Shown: in pieces, positions 53,656 to 62,314 of the stretch | Numbering within the stretch: the stretch's first letter is position 1 | Layout: each line of letters begins with the position of its first letter | NCBI GenBank assembly: GCA_014379625.1 | Contig: JACMLJ010000071.1 | Location: forward strand, 1-64,000 | Reading direction: 5' to 3' | Length of the DNA: 64,000 nucleotides | DNA from: Ferruginibacter sp. | GTDB lineage: Bacteria; Bacteroidota; Bacteroidia; Chitinophagales; Chitinophagaceae | Program-made: the position numbers and the translations under genes | Notes under the pieces: generated by a model | Told to the model about the DNA's origin: nothing | Seen by the model: only the letters and a program-made list of their open reading frames with translations | The model's database searches: none

Positions 53656-56220
53656 CTAAAATGACATCGCATTGCCACCACCGCTTCCTCCGCTGGTAGA
53701 AGTTCTTTTAACACTCGCCCCGATTAAACCACCGGTTCCAATCCGAAAACCCGAAATACCCCTCCTGCCCTCCTGGAAAGCCCACACAAAATCAACCCTG
53801 AATATTTTGAGGATATTTTCCAGGCCCACAAATAATTCGGAGTAATTGTTGTTTTCATTGATGATAAATGCATTGCCCCCTACCACCAAATTCCAGTTCA
53901 ACCGGTTAAACACGGGAATTTTATTAGTCAGTAAGCCATTTAAGTGATGGTCGAGATGGACAATGCTGTAAAAACTTGCAATGGTGCTGTTGGCATAATA
54001 AGCCGCCAATTGAAAACTGTTAAGGTATTCGCTTGCTGCTAACGACCTGTTGCCGTTGAAGTGCTGGTAATCAGGTATGAATACTGATCTGCGGTTTATA
54101 AAACCTCCCACACCTATTTTATATTTCAGGGTACCGGCCAGCTTAAAATTTTTATCATCAAATATGGTAAAGCGCCACTTATCAAAATTTACGTCACTGC
54201 TTAAAATACCATTAAAGCCCCGGGTGTAATTAATACTGAAAGTGGGTATTTTTGAACCGATTGAAATTTTCCTGTTCGGGAACTGGATAAATTTCTGGCC
54301 GGGCTTTATGCTAATATCAATACTTAACAAAACTGCCTGGTGCCGCGTAAATTCAGTTGCGCTGATCTTTTCAAACGGGTAGTTGGGGGTGATGTTAACA
54401 CTATCCTTTTTAAAAAAAGTATATTTGGTGGTATTGTTAAGTGGTATTCTGTCTTCGTATAAAGCGTTTACATTCAGGTGCAGGCCGTTTTCAAACCTTT
54501 TGCTATACCCGATATGGGTGAAAATATTTTCATAGGTCTTCATAAAATTATCCCCAAAGAACAGGGTGTTGATGCTGTTGATCAGCGGCGTGATCGGGCT
54601 TTCTTTATTGAATTGGGTGACGCGTTTACCGCCTGAAATATTCCACGCATGCCGCCTCAGTCTTTCATCCGTATCCAAGTCGCGGGTACGCAGGCCGATA
54701 TCCACCCATGCATTTAAATGCATATTGTTTAACCCGTAACGGATGTTGGGGCGGACTAAAAGCTCATGCCCCGTTTTTTTAAAGACTTTCTCAAGAAAAC
54801 CTGACGCATTTAGCGCCACCCCTTCTGCCGGATTGTATTCGAGCTTTTGAATTAAAGACCCTATGCCCCACCGGTATTGGTTAGTGTTACTGTAATGGGT
54901 ACGGTTAATACCACTCCAGAATACCTGGTAAGGTTTCAATTTACCCTGTTTTTTCTTTAATGAGTCAATGGACTGCCGGCTCAGCATAGAGTCCTTCCTC
55001 AATTCATACAGGCTGTCTTTTACGCGGTAGTCTTTTATTTCTTCCTTTTCAAGCGGCATTGGGCGGATAGTATCCCAGTATGTTTTTGGCTTTTTATTCA
55101 CGCCGGTATCATATTTAATGATCACTTTATCAAAATATTTTTTCGCGAAAACGGGCTGCAGGTTGTAGTTGGAATAAACACTCACAAAATTGGCTACCGC
55201 ATCAATTCCAAACTGGTTATAACTAAAATGCAATAACTGGTTTTTAATCCTCCAGGCTTCATTATTTACGGGAACATGAAATTGGGTGATCTGCAGTGTA
55301 TCGATAATTTCGAGCTGCGATTTTTTAGTTAATAACAGGTCGGCGCTATGTATTCGCCAGTCGCCTTCGGTGATATTGATCACACCTGAAAATAAGGGTT
55401 CGTAATTTCGGCGGGGCGTTACCCGGATGCTGTTAATTTCTTTACCGTTTTCCCAGAAACTACCCAGGAATTTAAACCGGTAATAACTGATCGCTCCATC
55501 TGCAATGGGAGAAACAAAACCACGCGGGTTCAATCTTTCCGTAAAAACGGTTACATTGTTCTGATAAAAAGAGATGAAGGTAGGAAAGGTAAAACCAAAT
55601 CCACCGCTGCCGCTTACCCGGCTGCTTTTCACTTCCATCTTAAATTTATCAGGCAGTACAGTGGCGATGGTTGAAATGGATTCCGATAAATAAATGATGC
55701 CCTGGCCCATGGTATCTACTCCCATATCCTGCCGGCTTTCATCGGTTAGTTTTCGTCCGAATATTTTTTTAGGCAGCTTTCGAAGTTTCATCATATCCTT
55801 CGTATAAAGATCGCAGGTAAATGCACTTACCTCTTTGCCATACCCCTCCCGCTTTTTTATCGCCGAACGAATAATGGCATAGGCAGGGTCTTCATCCGTA
55901 TTTTTTACCAGCACTTCTTTCAGCACTAATTTTTGTTCAGCTAAAACAAATGATATTTCTTCGTCCTGATTGGTAATGGTGATTTCTTTTTCCTTTGCAG
56001 CATAGCCAATATGCTGGCAAACCACCGTGTAAGTCCCCTTTGCAAGCGCTATTGAAAACCTTGCACGGTTATTAGCGCTTGCGCCAATGGTAGTTCCTTT
56101 AACGGTGATGGAGGAATAGGGCAATAATTCTCCTTTATCATTGAATACGGTACCCCAGATTTTTTGTGCAGAAATATTGACGGATAGGAATATAAAAAAC
56201 AGCAATAAAAATGTTCGCAT
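53656..56220 (-). CDS. DUF5686 outer-membrane protein with carboxypeptidase-regulatory-like domain
   Basis: This is an 854-aa outer-membrane protein of the Bacteroidota DUF5686 family. The signal peptide ends at SAQ. A regulatory-like beta-sandwich (GTVFNDKGELLPYSSITVKG, about residues 22-105) is followed by the DUF5686 body (AYAIIRSAIKKREGYGKEV, RGFVSPIADGAISYYRFKFL, VTPRRNYEPLFSGVINI) and a barrel-like C-terminal half. Function is unknown in the family. It is monocistronic here. The C-terminus is Ser/Gly-rich (STSGGSGGGNAMSF). Confidence 0.88.
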   Translation of the reverse strand: MRTFLLLFFIFLSVNISAQKIWGTVFNDKGELLPYSSITVKGTTIGASANNRARFSIALAKGTYTVVCQHIGYAAKEKEITITNQDEEISFVLAEQKLVLKEVLVKNTDEDPAYAIIRSAIKKREGYGKEVSAFTCDLYTKDMMKLRKLPKKIFGRKLTDESRQDMGVDTMGQGIIYLSESISTIATVLPDKFKMEVKSSRVSGSGGFGFTFPTFISFYQNNVTVFTERLNPRGFVSPIADGAISYYRFKFLGSFWENGKEINSIRVTPRRNYEPLFSGVINITEGDWRIHSADLLLTKKSQLEIIDTLQITQFHVPVNNEAWRIKNQLLHFSYNQFGIDAVANFVSVYSNYNLQPVFAKKYFDKVIIKYDTGVNKKPKTYWDTIRPMPLEKEEIKDYRVKDSLYELRKDSMLSRQSIDSLKKKQGKLKPYQVFWSGINRTHYSNTNQYRWGIGSLIQKLEYNPAEGVALNASGFLEKVFKKTGHELLVRPNIRYGLNNMHLNAWVDIGLRTRDLDTDERLRRHAWNISGGKRVTQFNKESPITPLINSINTLFFGDNFMKTYENIFTHIGYSKRFENGLHLNVNALYEDRIPLNNTTKYTFFKKDSVNITPNYPFEKISATEFTRHQAVLLSIDISIKPGQKFIQFPNRKISIGSKIPTFSINYTRGFNGILSSDVNFDKWRFTIFDDKNFKLAGTLKYKIGVGGFINRRSVFIPDYQHFNGNRSLAASEYLNSFQLAAYYANSTIASFYSIVHLDHHLNGLLTNKIPVFNRLNWNLVVGGNAFIINENNNYSELFVGLENILKIFRVDFVWAFQEGRRGISGFRIGTGGLIGASVKRTSTSGGSGGGNAMSF

Positions 56221-56449
56221 AAATTATATTGAGCAGTAACGAAATTAAGGGGGAATTTGTTTATAAAAATGCAAATGGGAGATAAATAAACCGGATTTTA
56301 CTAACGACCTCTTGCTTAGTGATTGTATTGGAAACGGCAGATCGCAGCCAGTGGATTATTAGCAGGGTTGTAGCATTTCAGAAAGCGATGAAATAACAGG
56401 CCGTCAGAAATACAAGTTAAATTGCAACTAAAGATTAAAAAAAATCAAA

Positions 56450-56791
56450 TCAATGCTTCCTTAAATAGCTTCCGCTGAGTGCTGCAAAACCCGCCACCAG
56501 CGCCCCGATTAAGGCAGTTACTACAATCAAAAGAGCCGGACTATCCATTTTTAAAATCAACAGGGATATCCTATGCGCCAGTAAATGATCGTTGTTGCTG
56601 CTTAAGTACCAGGCCAGGTACCCCCACAATAAAAACAAAGCAATAAAACCGGAAAAAAAGGAACTGGCGGGATTTTGCGGAACCAGGGCGGCAACCAAAA
56701 AGGCCACGATGGCGATTGTCCACCAGGGTAAGTATAAACAGGCGGCCAAACTTAATAAAGCGATAAGCGCTATGGAGACAATGAATTTCAT
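56450..56791 (-). CDS. Small membrane protein of unknown function
   Basis: A 113-aa protein with about four transmembrane segments: residues 3-22, 25-43, 48-68 and 84-105. The short hydrophilic stretches (SSNNDHLLAHR) and the KH C-terminus give no family clue. It has a proper ATG and an intact frame, and it lies downstream of the penicillin acylase-family gene in the same direction. I do not recognise it. Confidence 0.6.
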   Translation of the reverse strand: MKFIVSIALIALLSLAACLYLPWWTIAIVAFLVAALVPQNPASSFFSGFIALFLLWGYLAWYLSSNNDHLLAHRISLLILKMDSPALLIVVTALIGALVAGFAALSGSYLRKH

Positions 56792-56800
56792 AATACAAAT

Positions 56801-56876
56801 GTGAAAATGTGAAAATGCGAAAATCGGAAAATGTGAAAACAGTTGAATTATTCATTGTCACATTTTCCAATTTTCA
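56801..56876. repeat. Tandem 8-bp stutter repeat with inverted tail
   Basis: Five near copies of GTGAAAAT run from 56801 to 56840. At about 56857-56876 the reverse-complement type appears (CACATTTTCCAATTTTC), so the segment can form a hairpin. It lies between the small membrane protein gene and the penicillin acylase-family gene. Confidence 0.75.
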
Positions 56877-56882
56877 AATTGG

Positions 56883-59315
56883 CTAATTATTATTAAAACT
56901 CATCCTCCACTTCACCCTTTTATCCTTCTCCTCCCCTTTGGCCATCATCCACAATGAATAATATTCCCCCGCAGCCCATTTATCAATAAAATTATCGTAG
57001 AACCGGCTTCCCGGGTTGCCGCTCTGGCCACCCGGATATACCCCGTAGGCGGTTGTTTGCGGAGTGAGGCTTATAATCATCCGCCAACTGGGACCATGAG
57101 TGGCTTTGGCGGCATTGATACAATGCGTTCCCCCGCCAATGGGAAGTTTTAAACGACTCAGCGCATCCAGCCTTAGCAGGTGTTTCACACTGGTTCCCTT
57201 ATATTTAGCCCATTCAATGGTGTCATTCTTTTCGGCTTGTTCTAATTCAACCCGCGAATTTTCGAGCGCAGATTTTATTTCATCTGCCAGTGTTTCCTGC
57301 TGTGGGGTTGATATATTATCTACAAACCCATAAGCCGAATCACTTAAGATGCCTTCCAGTAAATTACTTTCGTAAGGATGCATGATTACTTTTGGGGCAT
57401 TTTTAAACTCATCGTCAAAAACAGCCTTGTCAAAATTTTTCCACAATACCGCAAATACGGTTGCAGCTTTTGAACCGGGGGCATTATTATAATCCCAATA
57501 TCTTAAAAGGTTGAGGTATTTCTTTTCACTATCAGTCATCGCAGTTTCGCTGATATTTTTTAAGAACAGGGGGATGGTCATTTCGGCGAATACATTATAA
57601 TTATCCGTTTGCAAAGTCATCATATCCTCCGGGGTAATATTTTCCATTGCTTCCAATCTCCGGTTGATGGAGATACCGCGGTAAATGGAATAACCCCGCC
57701 CAAGATAATAAGGATAGGTAGAATCGGCGGGATCCTGGTTTGCACTGCTTACAAAATTTCTTTCGGGGTTAAACTGGAAAGGGGTTTCATCGGGTGGTAT
57801 CATGCCCTGCCACATATAGCTGCTATCTGTACCCGGCATAATAAAATCGCCCTGGCCCTTCCATTTTGCTGGCCAGTCCCCCTGTGTGCGCATGGCTATA
57901 TCGCCCGATTTGCTGGCAAACACGAAATTCTGACCCGGGGTTTTCATATAACTGGTTGCCACCAGGTAATCCTGGTAATTTTTGGCCTTGTTCAACAGGA
58001 TAAAGGCTTTTAACTCATTGCTTGGGTCATGCGCTTTCCAACGTACCGCAAAATACCTTGAATTTGAGGTCCTGTCACCGCTAAAGGTTTTATCATACAT
58101 CACGGGGCCGAATACCGTATAAGCCACCGTATCAAAATAAGTTGTTGAATCTCTAACCCTGATTTCTTCATACCTGAATTCGGTTTTTTTCCAGGCGCTG
58201 TCAAACCAATACTCCTGCCTGCTGTCGTCCCTGAATTTAATTTCATAATAATCCCTTACATCCCTTCCGCCATTGGTAACACCCCAGGAACAACTATCAT
58301 TGAACCCGATAATAATTCCCGGCGCCCCGGGAAAACTAACTCCATAAGCATTGTAGGAAGGGGTACTCAATTGCATTTCAAACCAGATAGCGGGAAGTTT
58401 TAAACTCAGGTGGGGATCATTACACAAAATAGGCGAACCGGTTTTTGTTTTGGTGCCGCTTACGGCCCAGTTATTACTCCCATTGTCTTTATCAGGTTTT
58501 TGCTCCTGTGTAACCGTTATATCTTTATTGCTGAAATAAAGGGAATCCGCTGCCGCAGGAATTTTTAGTTCCAGTTTGGGTATGCCGTAAACAGTGCCTT
58601 TGGGTATAACCGGATCCAATGAATCCTGGTGTAAGGGATACAGTTTGTCAAAATCCTCCTTACTGAAAAAACTTTTCGCATTGGTCATTTCAAAATCATC
58701 TTCACCGCCGGCTAAATTTTCCGACATATTTTTAAGGAACAGCGCCGATTTAAGATTAGACCATTTTTCGGGCTGATAGCCGATGAGTTTATATTCCAGC
58801 GGCAAACTGCTTTCTGTCAGGGTAGCGATATAGGCATTTACGCCGGCAGTATACGCATCGCAAATTATTTTAGTGACCGGGTCGCTTTCCATCTCTTTTA
58901 ATGAAGCTTCCGCGCCATATACCATGCCCAGCCGCCTGAATTCCTGGTCATGTTTAAAAGCAATACTACCCACAATTTCGCTGGCCCTTCCGGCCGCGGC
59001 ATGCGTTTGCAGCTCCATTTGCCATAAACGAAATTTGGCATGAAGAAAGCCCTGTACAAAGTAAATATCATTTTCCTGTTCGGCGAAAACATGGGGTACC
59101 AGCCGATCATCGAGGTATACGTCTACCTTCGCTTTGAGTTGAGGAAATTTCAACGTTGCATTAAAATCAACATTATTGTTTTCCGCATTCTGCCAAACGC
59201 CGTGTTGGGGGCTTAACAATTTACCCAACGGGGCGGGCAATAATAACTTTGTATGAAGGGTTACAACCAGCATGGTTGTAATTACAGAAGAAATAATCAT
59301 TGGCAATACTCGCAT
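56883..59315 (-). CDS. Penicillin acylase-family (Ntn-hydrolase) protein
   Basis: This exported amidohydrolase (810 aa) is predicted to self-cleave to alpha and beta subunits. The start at 59315 (MRVLPMIISSVITTMLVV) gives a signal segment and is preferred over a TTG/ATG 36 codons upstream. The predicted cleavage site precedes the nucleophile Ser in DNGSNNWAVSG; further family marks are GSPILCNDPHLSLKLPAIWF, PGAPGIIIGFNDSCSWGVTN and the late GGGTHCINAAKATHGPSWRM. Family members cleave amides such as beta-lactams or acyl-homoserine lactones. The natural substrate cannot be assigned from sequence. Confidence 0.9.
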   Translation of the reverse strand: MRVLPMIISSVITTMLVVTLHTKLLLPAPLGKLLSPQHGVWQNAENNNVDFNATLKFPQLKAKVDVYLDDRLVPHVFAEQENDIYFVQGFLHAKFRLWQMELQTHAAAGRASEIVGSIAFKHDQEFRRLGMVYGAEASLKEMESDPVTKIICDAYTAGVNAYIATLTESSLPLEYKLIGYQPEKWSNLKSALFLKNMSENLAGGEDDFEMTNAKSFFSKEDFDKLYPLHQDSLDPVIPKGTVYGIPKLELKIPAAADSLYFSNKDITVTQEQKPDKDNGSNNWAVSGTKTKTGSPILCNDPHLSLKLPAIWFEMQLSTPSYNAYGVSFPGAPGIIIGFNDSCSWGVTNGGRDVRDYYEIKFRDDSRQEYWFDSAWKKTEFRYEEIRVRDSTTYFDTVAYTVFGPVMYDKTFSGDRTSNSRYFAVRWKAHDPSNELKAFILLNKAKNYQDYLVATSYMKTPGQNFVFASKSGDIAMRTQGDWPAKWKGQGDFIMPGTDSSYMWQGMIPPDETPFQFNPERNFVSSANQDPADSTYPYYLGRGYSIYRGISINRRLEAMENITPEDMMTLQTDNYNVFAEMTIPLFLKNISETAMTDSEKKYLNLLRYWDYNNAPGSKAATVFAVLWKNFDKAVFDDEFKNAPKVIMHPYESNLLEGILSDSAYGFVDNISTPQQETLADEIKSALENSRVELEQAEKNDTIEWAKYKGTSVKHLLRLDALSRLKLPIGGGTHCINAAKATHGPSWRMIISLTPQTTAYGVYPGGQSGNPGSRFYDNFIDKWAAGEYYSLWMMAKGEEKDKRVKWRMSFNNN

Positions 59316-59476
59316 TGGATAAAATTGTAAACGTAAATTAATCAAACCTTGCTTACTAAACCAAATTAGTACTATATTATTTAAACCACAAGTAATTTGG
59401 TGAATGCCAGCCAGCCTGAACATGGTTCAGACAGGGTCAGTTGTCAATGGTGAAATACTGCCTATTCCCTGTGGTA

Positions 59477-59568
59477 ATTCAATGTTGCTTACTTAAGTCC
59501 TGTCCTTTGCCCCGGAGAGGATTAAGGTGAGGCCGGACTGGCAAAAAAGATGTAAACCGACATAGATT
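59477..59568. mobile_element. Putative MITE-like non-coding element, copy B
   Basis: The ends resemble those of the element at 7158-7338: ATTCAATGTTGCTTA left (59477-59491) and TAAACCGACATAGATT right (59553-59568), again inverted to each other. The next bases after the left end (CTTAAGTCCTG) also match copy A. The interior is shorter and different. It lies between the divergent penicillin acylase and miaE genes. Confidence 0.5.
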
Positions 59569-59617
59569 CCCCTGTTACAATTCAGCATTTACTTTACACT
59601 GGAACAATTATTTTTGC

Positions 59618-60232
59618 ATGATGATTACAGAAAGTATTGACGTAAAAAACATACTCGGACTTAAACTGCCTTCAGATCCGCGTTGGGTAAACCTTGCAGA
59701 AATGCAACTGGACGAAATTTTGACCGATCATGCCTGGTGCGAACAAAAAGCGGCAACTACCTGCATCAGTTTGATCCAGCGGTACCCGGATAAAGAAAAA
59801 TTAGTGAGTGCGTTAAGCCCGATTGTAACGGAAGAATGGGGACATTTCAGATCAGTACTGGCAGAATTACAAAAAAGAAAATTGCAGTTGGGTAAGCAAA
59901 GAAAAGATCTGTATGTAAATAAATTAATCGAATTTCAATTAAAGGGCGGTAGCCCCGATGACCGTTTGCTGGATCATTTATTAACGATGGCATTAATTGA
60001 AGCCAGGAGTTGCGAACGTTTTAAACGCCTGAGCGAAGGCTTGGATGACGGGTACATGCGGAATTTTTACCGGCGTTTTATGGAAAGTGAAGCGGGGCAT
60101 TATACCTTATTTATTGAACTGGCTGAAACCTATATGCCTAAGGATAAAGTAAGAAAACGCTGGAACCAATGGCTGGAATACGAAAAGCTGGTGATGAATG
60201 AGGTGGAACTGCGGGGAGACAGGATACATTAG
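59618..60232 (+). CDS. miaE: tRNA 2-methylthio-N6-isopentenyladenosine(37) hydroxylase
   Basis: This diiron monooxygenase (204 aa) hydroxylates the isopentenyl group of ms2i6A37 in tRNA. The four-helix ferritin-like fold shows the two E-x-x-H motifs EEWGHFRSVL and ESEAGHYTLF, plus DHAWCEQKAATTC and ALIEARSCERFKRLSE. All metal ligand positions are present. Length matches the family. It is divergent from the penicillin acylase-family gene. Confidence 0.94.
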   Translation: MMITESIDVKNILGLKLPSDPRWVNLAEMQLDEILTDHAWCEQKAATTCISLIQRYPDKEKLVSALSPIVTEEWGHFRSVLAELQKRKLQLGKQRKDLYVNKLIEFQLKGGSPDDRLLDHLLTMALIEARSCERFKRLSEGLDDGYMRNFYRRFMESEAGHYTLFIELAETYMPKDKVRKRWNQWLEYEKLVMNEVELRGDRIH

Positions 60233-60297
60233 AATCAGGGCTGAAAAGTAAATAAGGCATATAAGCTGAGCATTCTTAACGGACGTCTTTCTTCAAC

Positions 60298-61269
60298 TTA
60301 TGATTGAAAATAGATTATCTCCTCCCTGAAATCGATATAAGGATACTGTTTTTGAAGCAGATTTATTTTTTCAAGATTGGTTTGTAAAAACTTTTTGTGT
60401 TGCTCAGAACCGGGATGGAATGGCTTATGGTTTCTTGCCGCATTGATGATATTTATTTCTTTCATTAACTTTTGTGTGGGTTCATCAATACAGGCGTTGA
60501 CAAATTTTTCCCATACATAATTGGTAGCTGCATAATTTGGATGCACCATATCCTCTGCATAAAAACGATAATCCCTTAAATCATCAATCACTAATTCGTA
60601 GGCAGGGAAATAAAATATATTTTCACTGGCACCTGTTAATGTATGCACCGCCTGTATCAATGCTGATTTACTCAGGTTGTTTTCTATAAATCCATCCCTT
60701 AAATGTCGTACCGGGCTGATGGTAAAAATTATTTTTACACCCGGGTTCACCGCAGAAAGCTCATCGACCATAGCTGTAAAGACCGTAATTACTTCTTCTA
60801 TGCCCAGTAACCTTTTTTGAAATTTGTCCGTAGGAACTTTATGGCAATTGGCAACTACTTCATGATTATACAATTCATATACAAAGGCCGAACCTACCGT
60901 TATGAATACCCAGTCGGCAGCAACTATAAAATCATGGGCAACCTGCTGTGATTGATTGATCCCGAGTAAACATGCATCTTTTACCGGGTGTGAAAAACGG
61001 CTATGGTGCTCCCAACTGTTCCAGCATTCATTTTGGTAAAACAAGTCGGCTTCGGTATATCGTTTATTGGAAATATAGGATTTGACGGATTTTATAATGC
61101 TGATGGGATTAAATAAAATTCCATTTGGATTTTCCAGCAGGTCAAATTTGTGCTGCTTTAATTTAGTGCCGATATTTTCTGTAAAGCAGGAACCGATCAT
61201 CAATAATTTCTGTTGATGACGGATGGTTGTTGCAAACTGCCTGGGAGTAAATTCCAAATGAAAGTTCAT
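60298..61269 (-). CDS. GSCFA-domain protein
   Basis: A 323-aa cytoplasmic-looking protein of the GSCFA family (SGNH-like fold). The name-giving motif is LMIGSCFTENIG at about residues 24-35. Further parts are NPNGILFNPISI, FITVGSAFVYEL, KIIFTISPVRHLRDG, FYFPAYELVIDDLRDYRFY and the DMVHPN block with the Asp-His pair. It is probably an acyl hydrolase, as in related SGNH proteins; the substrate is unknown. Confidence 0.88.
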   Translation of the reverse strand: MNFHLEFTPRQFATTIRHQQKLLMIGSCFTENIGTKLKQHKFDLLENPNGILFNPISIIKSVKSYISNKRYTEADLFYQNECWNSWEHHSRFSHPVKDACLLGINQSQQVAHDFIVAADWVFITVGSAFVYELYNHEVVANCHKVPTDKFQKRLLGIEEVITVFTAMVDELSAVNPGVKIIFTISPVRHLRDGFIENNLSKSALIQAVHTLTGASENIFYFPAYELVIDDLRDYRFYAEDMVHPNYAATNYVWEKFVNACIDEPTQKLMKEINIINAARNHKPFHPGSEQHKKFLQTNLEKINLLQKQYPYIDFREEIIYFQS

Positions 61270-61411
61270 GTTGCCGGTGTGACACTAATACACGAATTTA
61301 CACGAATGTTTTTTAATGGGTATAATGGGCAAAATCCAGCTGATCTAAACTGCATAAACGAACAATAATAAGTAGTGAAATGAATGACTTCAAATACACA
61401 GTACCGGGCAT

Positions 61412-62287
61412 TTAGCGAAGGTCAGCGCTAAACAGATCACCTGCCATCCTGCTGCATTCCCTTAACGCATTCATGTTTAAATTATTCAGTACATTCAATT
61501 CATTGAAATAAGGTATCATCAGTTCCGTATCCATATTTCCCACCAGTTCATCACCGGCCATCGGGCAACCCCCCACCCCTTTCAATGCCCCGTCAAAGCG
61601 GGTACAGCCCGCATTTAAAGCTGCATCCACTTTTATCTTCCAGTTGGCTGCGGTTGAATGCAGGTGCACCCCAATGGTGGTATCAGGATAGGAAGGGATC
61701 AGGGATTTAAGCAGTGAACCCACCTGTTCCGGCGTAGCCAGTCCAACCGTATCTGCAATTGAAAGGATGCTTATATCCATAGCTACCATTTTTTCTACCC
61801 ACGCTGTAACGATGGCTGCATTATATGGATCTCCGTAAGGATTTCCAAAACCCATTGAAAGGTAAACCACGAGTTCCTTCTGATTTTTAATACATAAATT
61901 TTGTATCTCTTCCACCATTTCCAAAGATGCTGACAGGGTACTGTTTGTATTTCGTTGCTGAAAACTGGGTGAAACAGAAAATGGGAAACCAAGATAAGTT
62001 ATTTCATCATATACAACCGCTTCTTCGGCCCCCCTTGTATTGGCTACAATTGCAAGCAGTTTGGTTTTCAACCGGTCAAACCGCAAACCTTTTACCACCT
62101 CCTTCGTATCGGCCATTTGAGGAATGGCTTTTGGAGAAACAAAACTGCCAAAATCAATAGTATCAAAACCAACCTCGAGTAACGCATTAATGTATGCGAT
62201 CTTTTTTTGGGTGGGTATAAAAGTTTTCCATCCCTGCATGGCATCCCGGGGACATTCTATTAAACTGATTTTACTATTTCGTAACAT
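61412..62287 (-). CDS. Hydroxymethylglutaryl-CoA lyase-like protein
   Basis: This cytoplasmic TIM-barrel lyase (291 aa) of the HMGL/DRE-TIM family cleaves HMG-CoA to acetoacetate and acetyl-CoA. Matching parts are SLIECPRDAMQG with the catalytic Arg, IDFGSFVSPKAIPQMADT, GVHLHSTAANW with the metal His pair, and the Cys loop FDGALKGVGGCPMAGDELVGN. The DAMQG and YLGFPFSVSPSFQQRN segments are in a diverged form compared with classical mitochondrial enzymes, so a related acyl-CoA lyase is possible. It lies 27 bp after the nagB-lmbE gene on the same strand. Confidence 0.88.
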   Translation of the reverse strand: MLRNSKISLIECPRDAMQGWKTFIPTQKKIAYINALLEVGFDTIDFGSFVSPKAIPQMADTKEVVKGLRFDRLKTKLLAIVANTRGAEEAVVYDEITYLGFPFSVSPSFQQRNTNSTLSASLEMVEEIQNLCIKNQKELVVYLSMGFGNPYGDPYNAAIVTAWVEKMVAMDISILSIADTVGLATPEQVGSLLKSLIPSYPDTTIGVHLHSTAANWKIKVDAALNAGCTRFDGALKGVGGCPMAGDELVGNMDTELMIPYFNELNVLNNLNMNALRECSRMAGDLFSADLR

Positions 62288-62314
62288 GGCTTATTTTAAA
62301 TGTGGGGATTCCCG

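Noticed and set aside
59609..59616. TATTTTTG box directly before miaE
   Set aside because: It fits the Bacteroidota -7 consensus, but it ends one base before the start codon, so transcription would begin inside the gene; probably chance in A/T-rich DNA.
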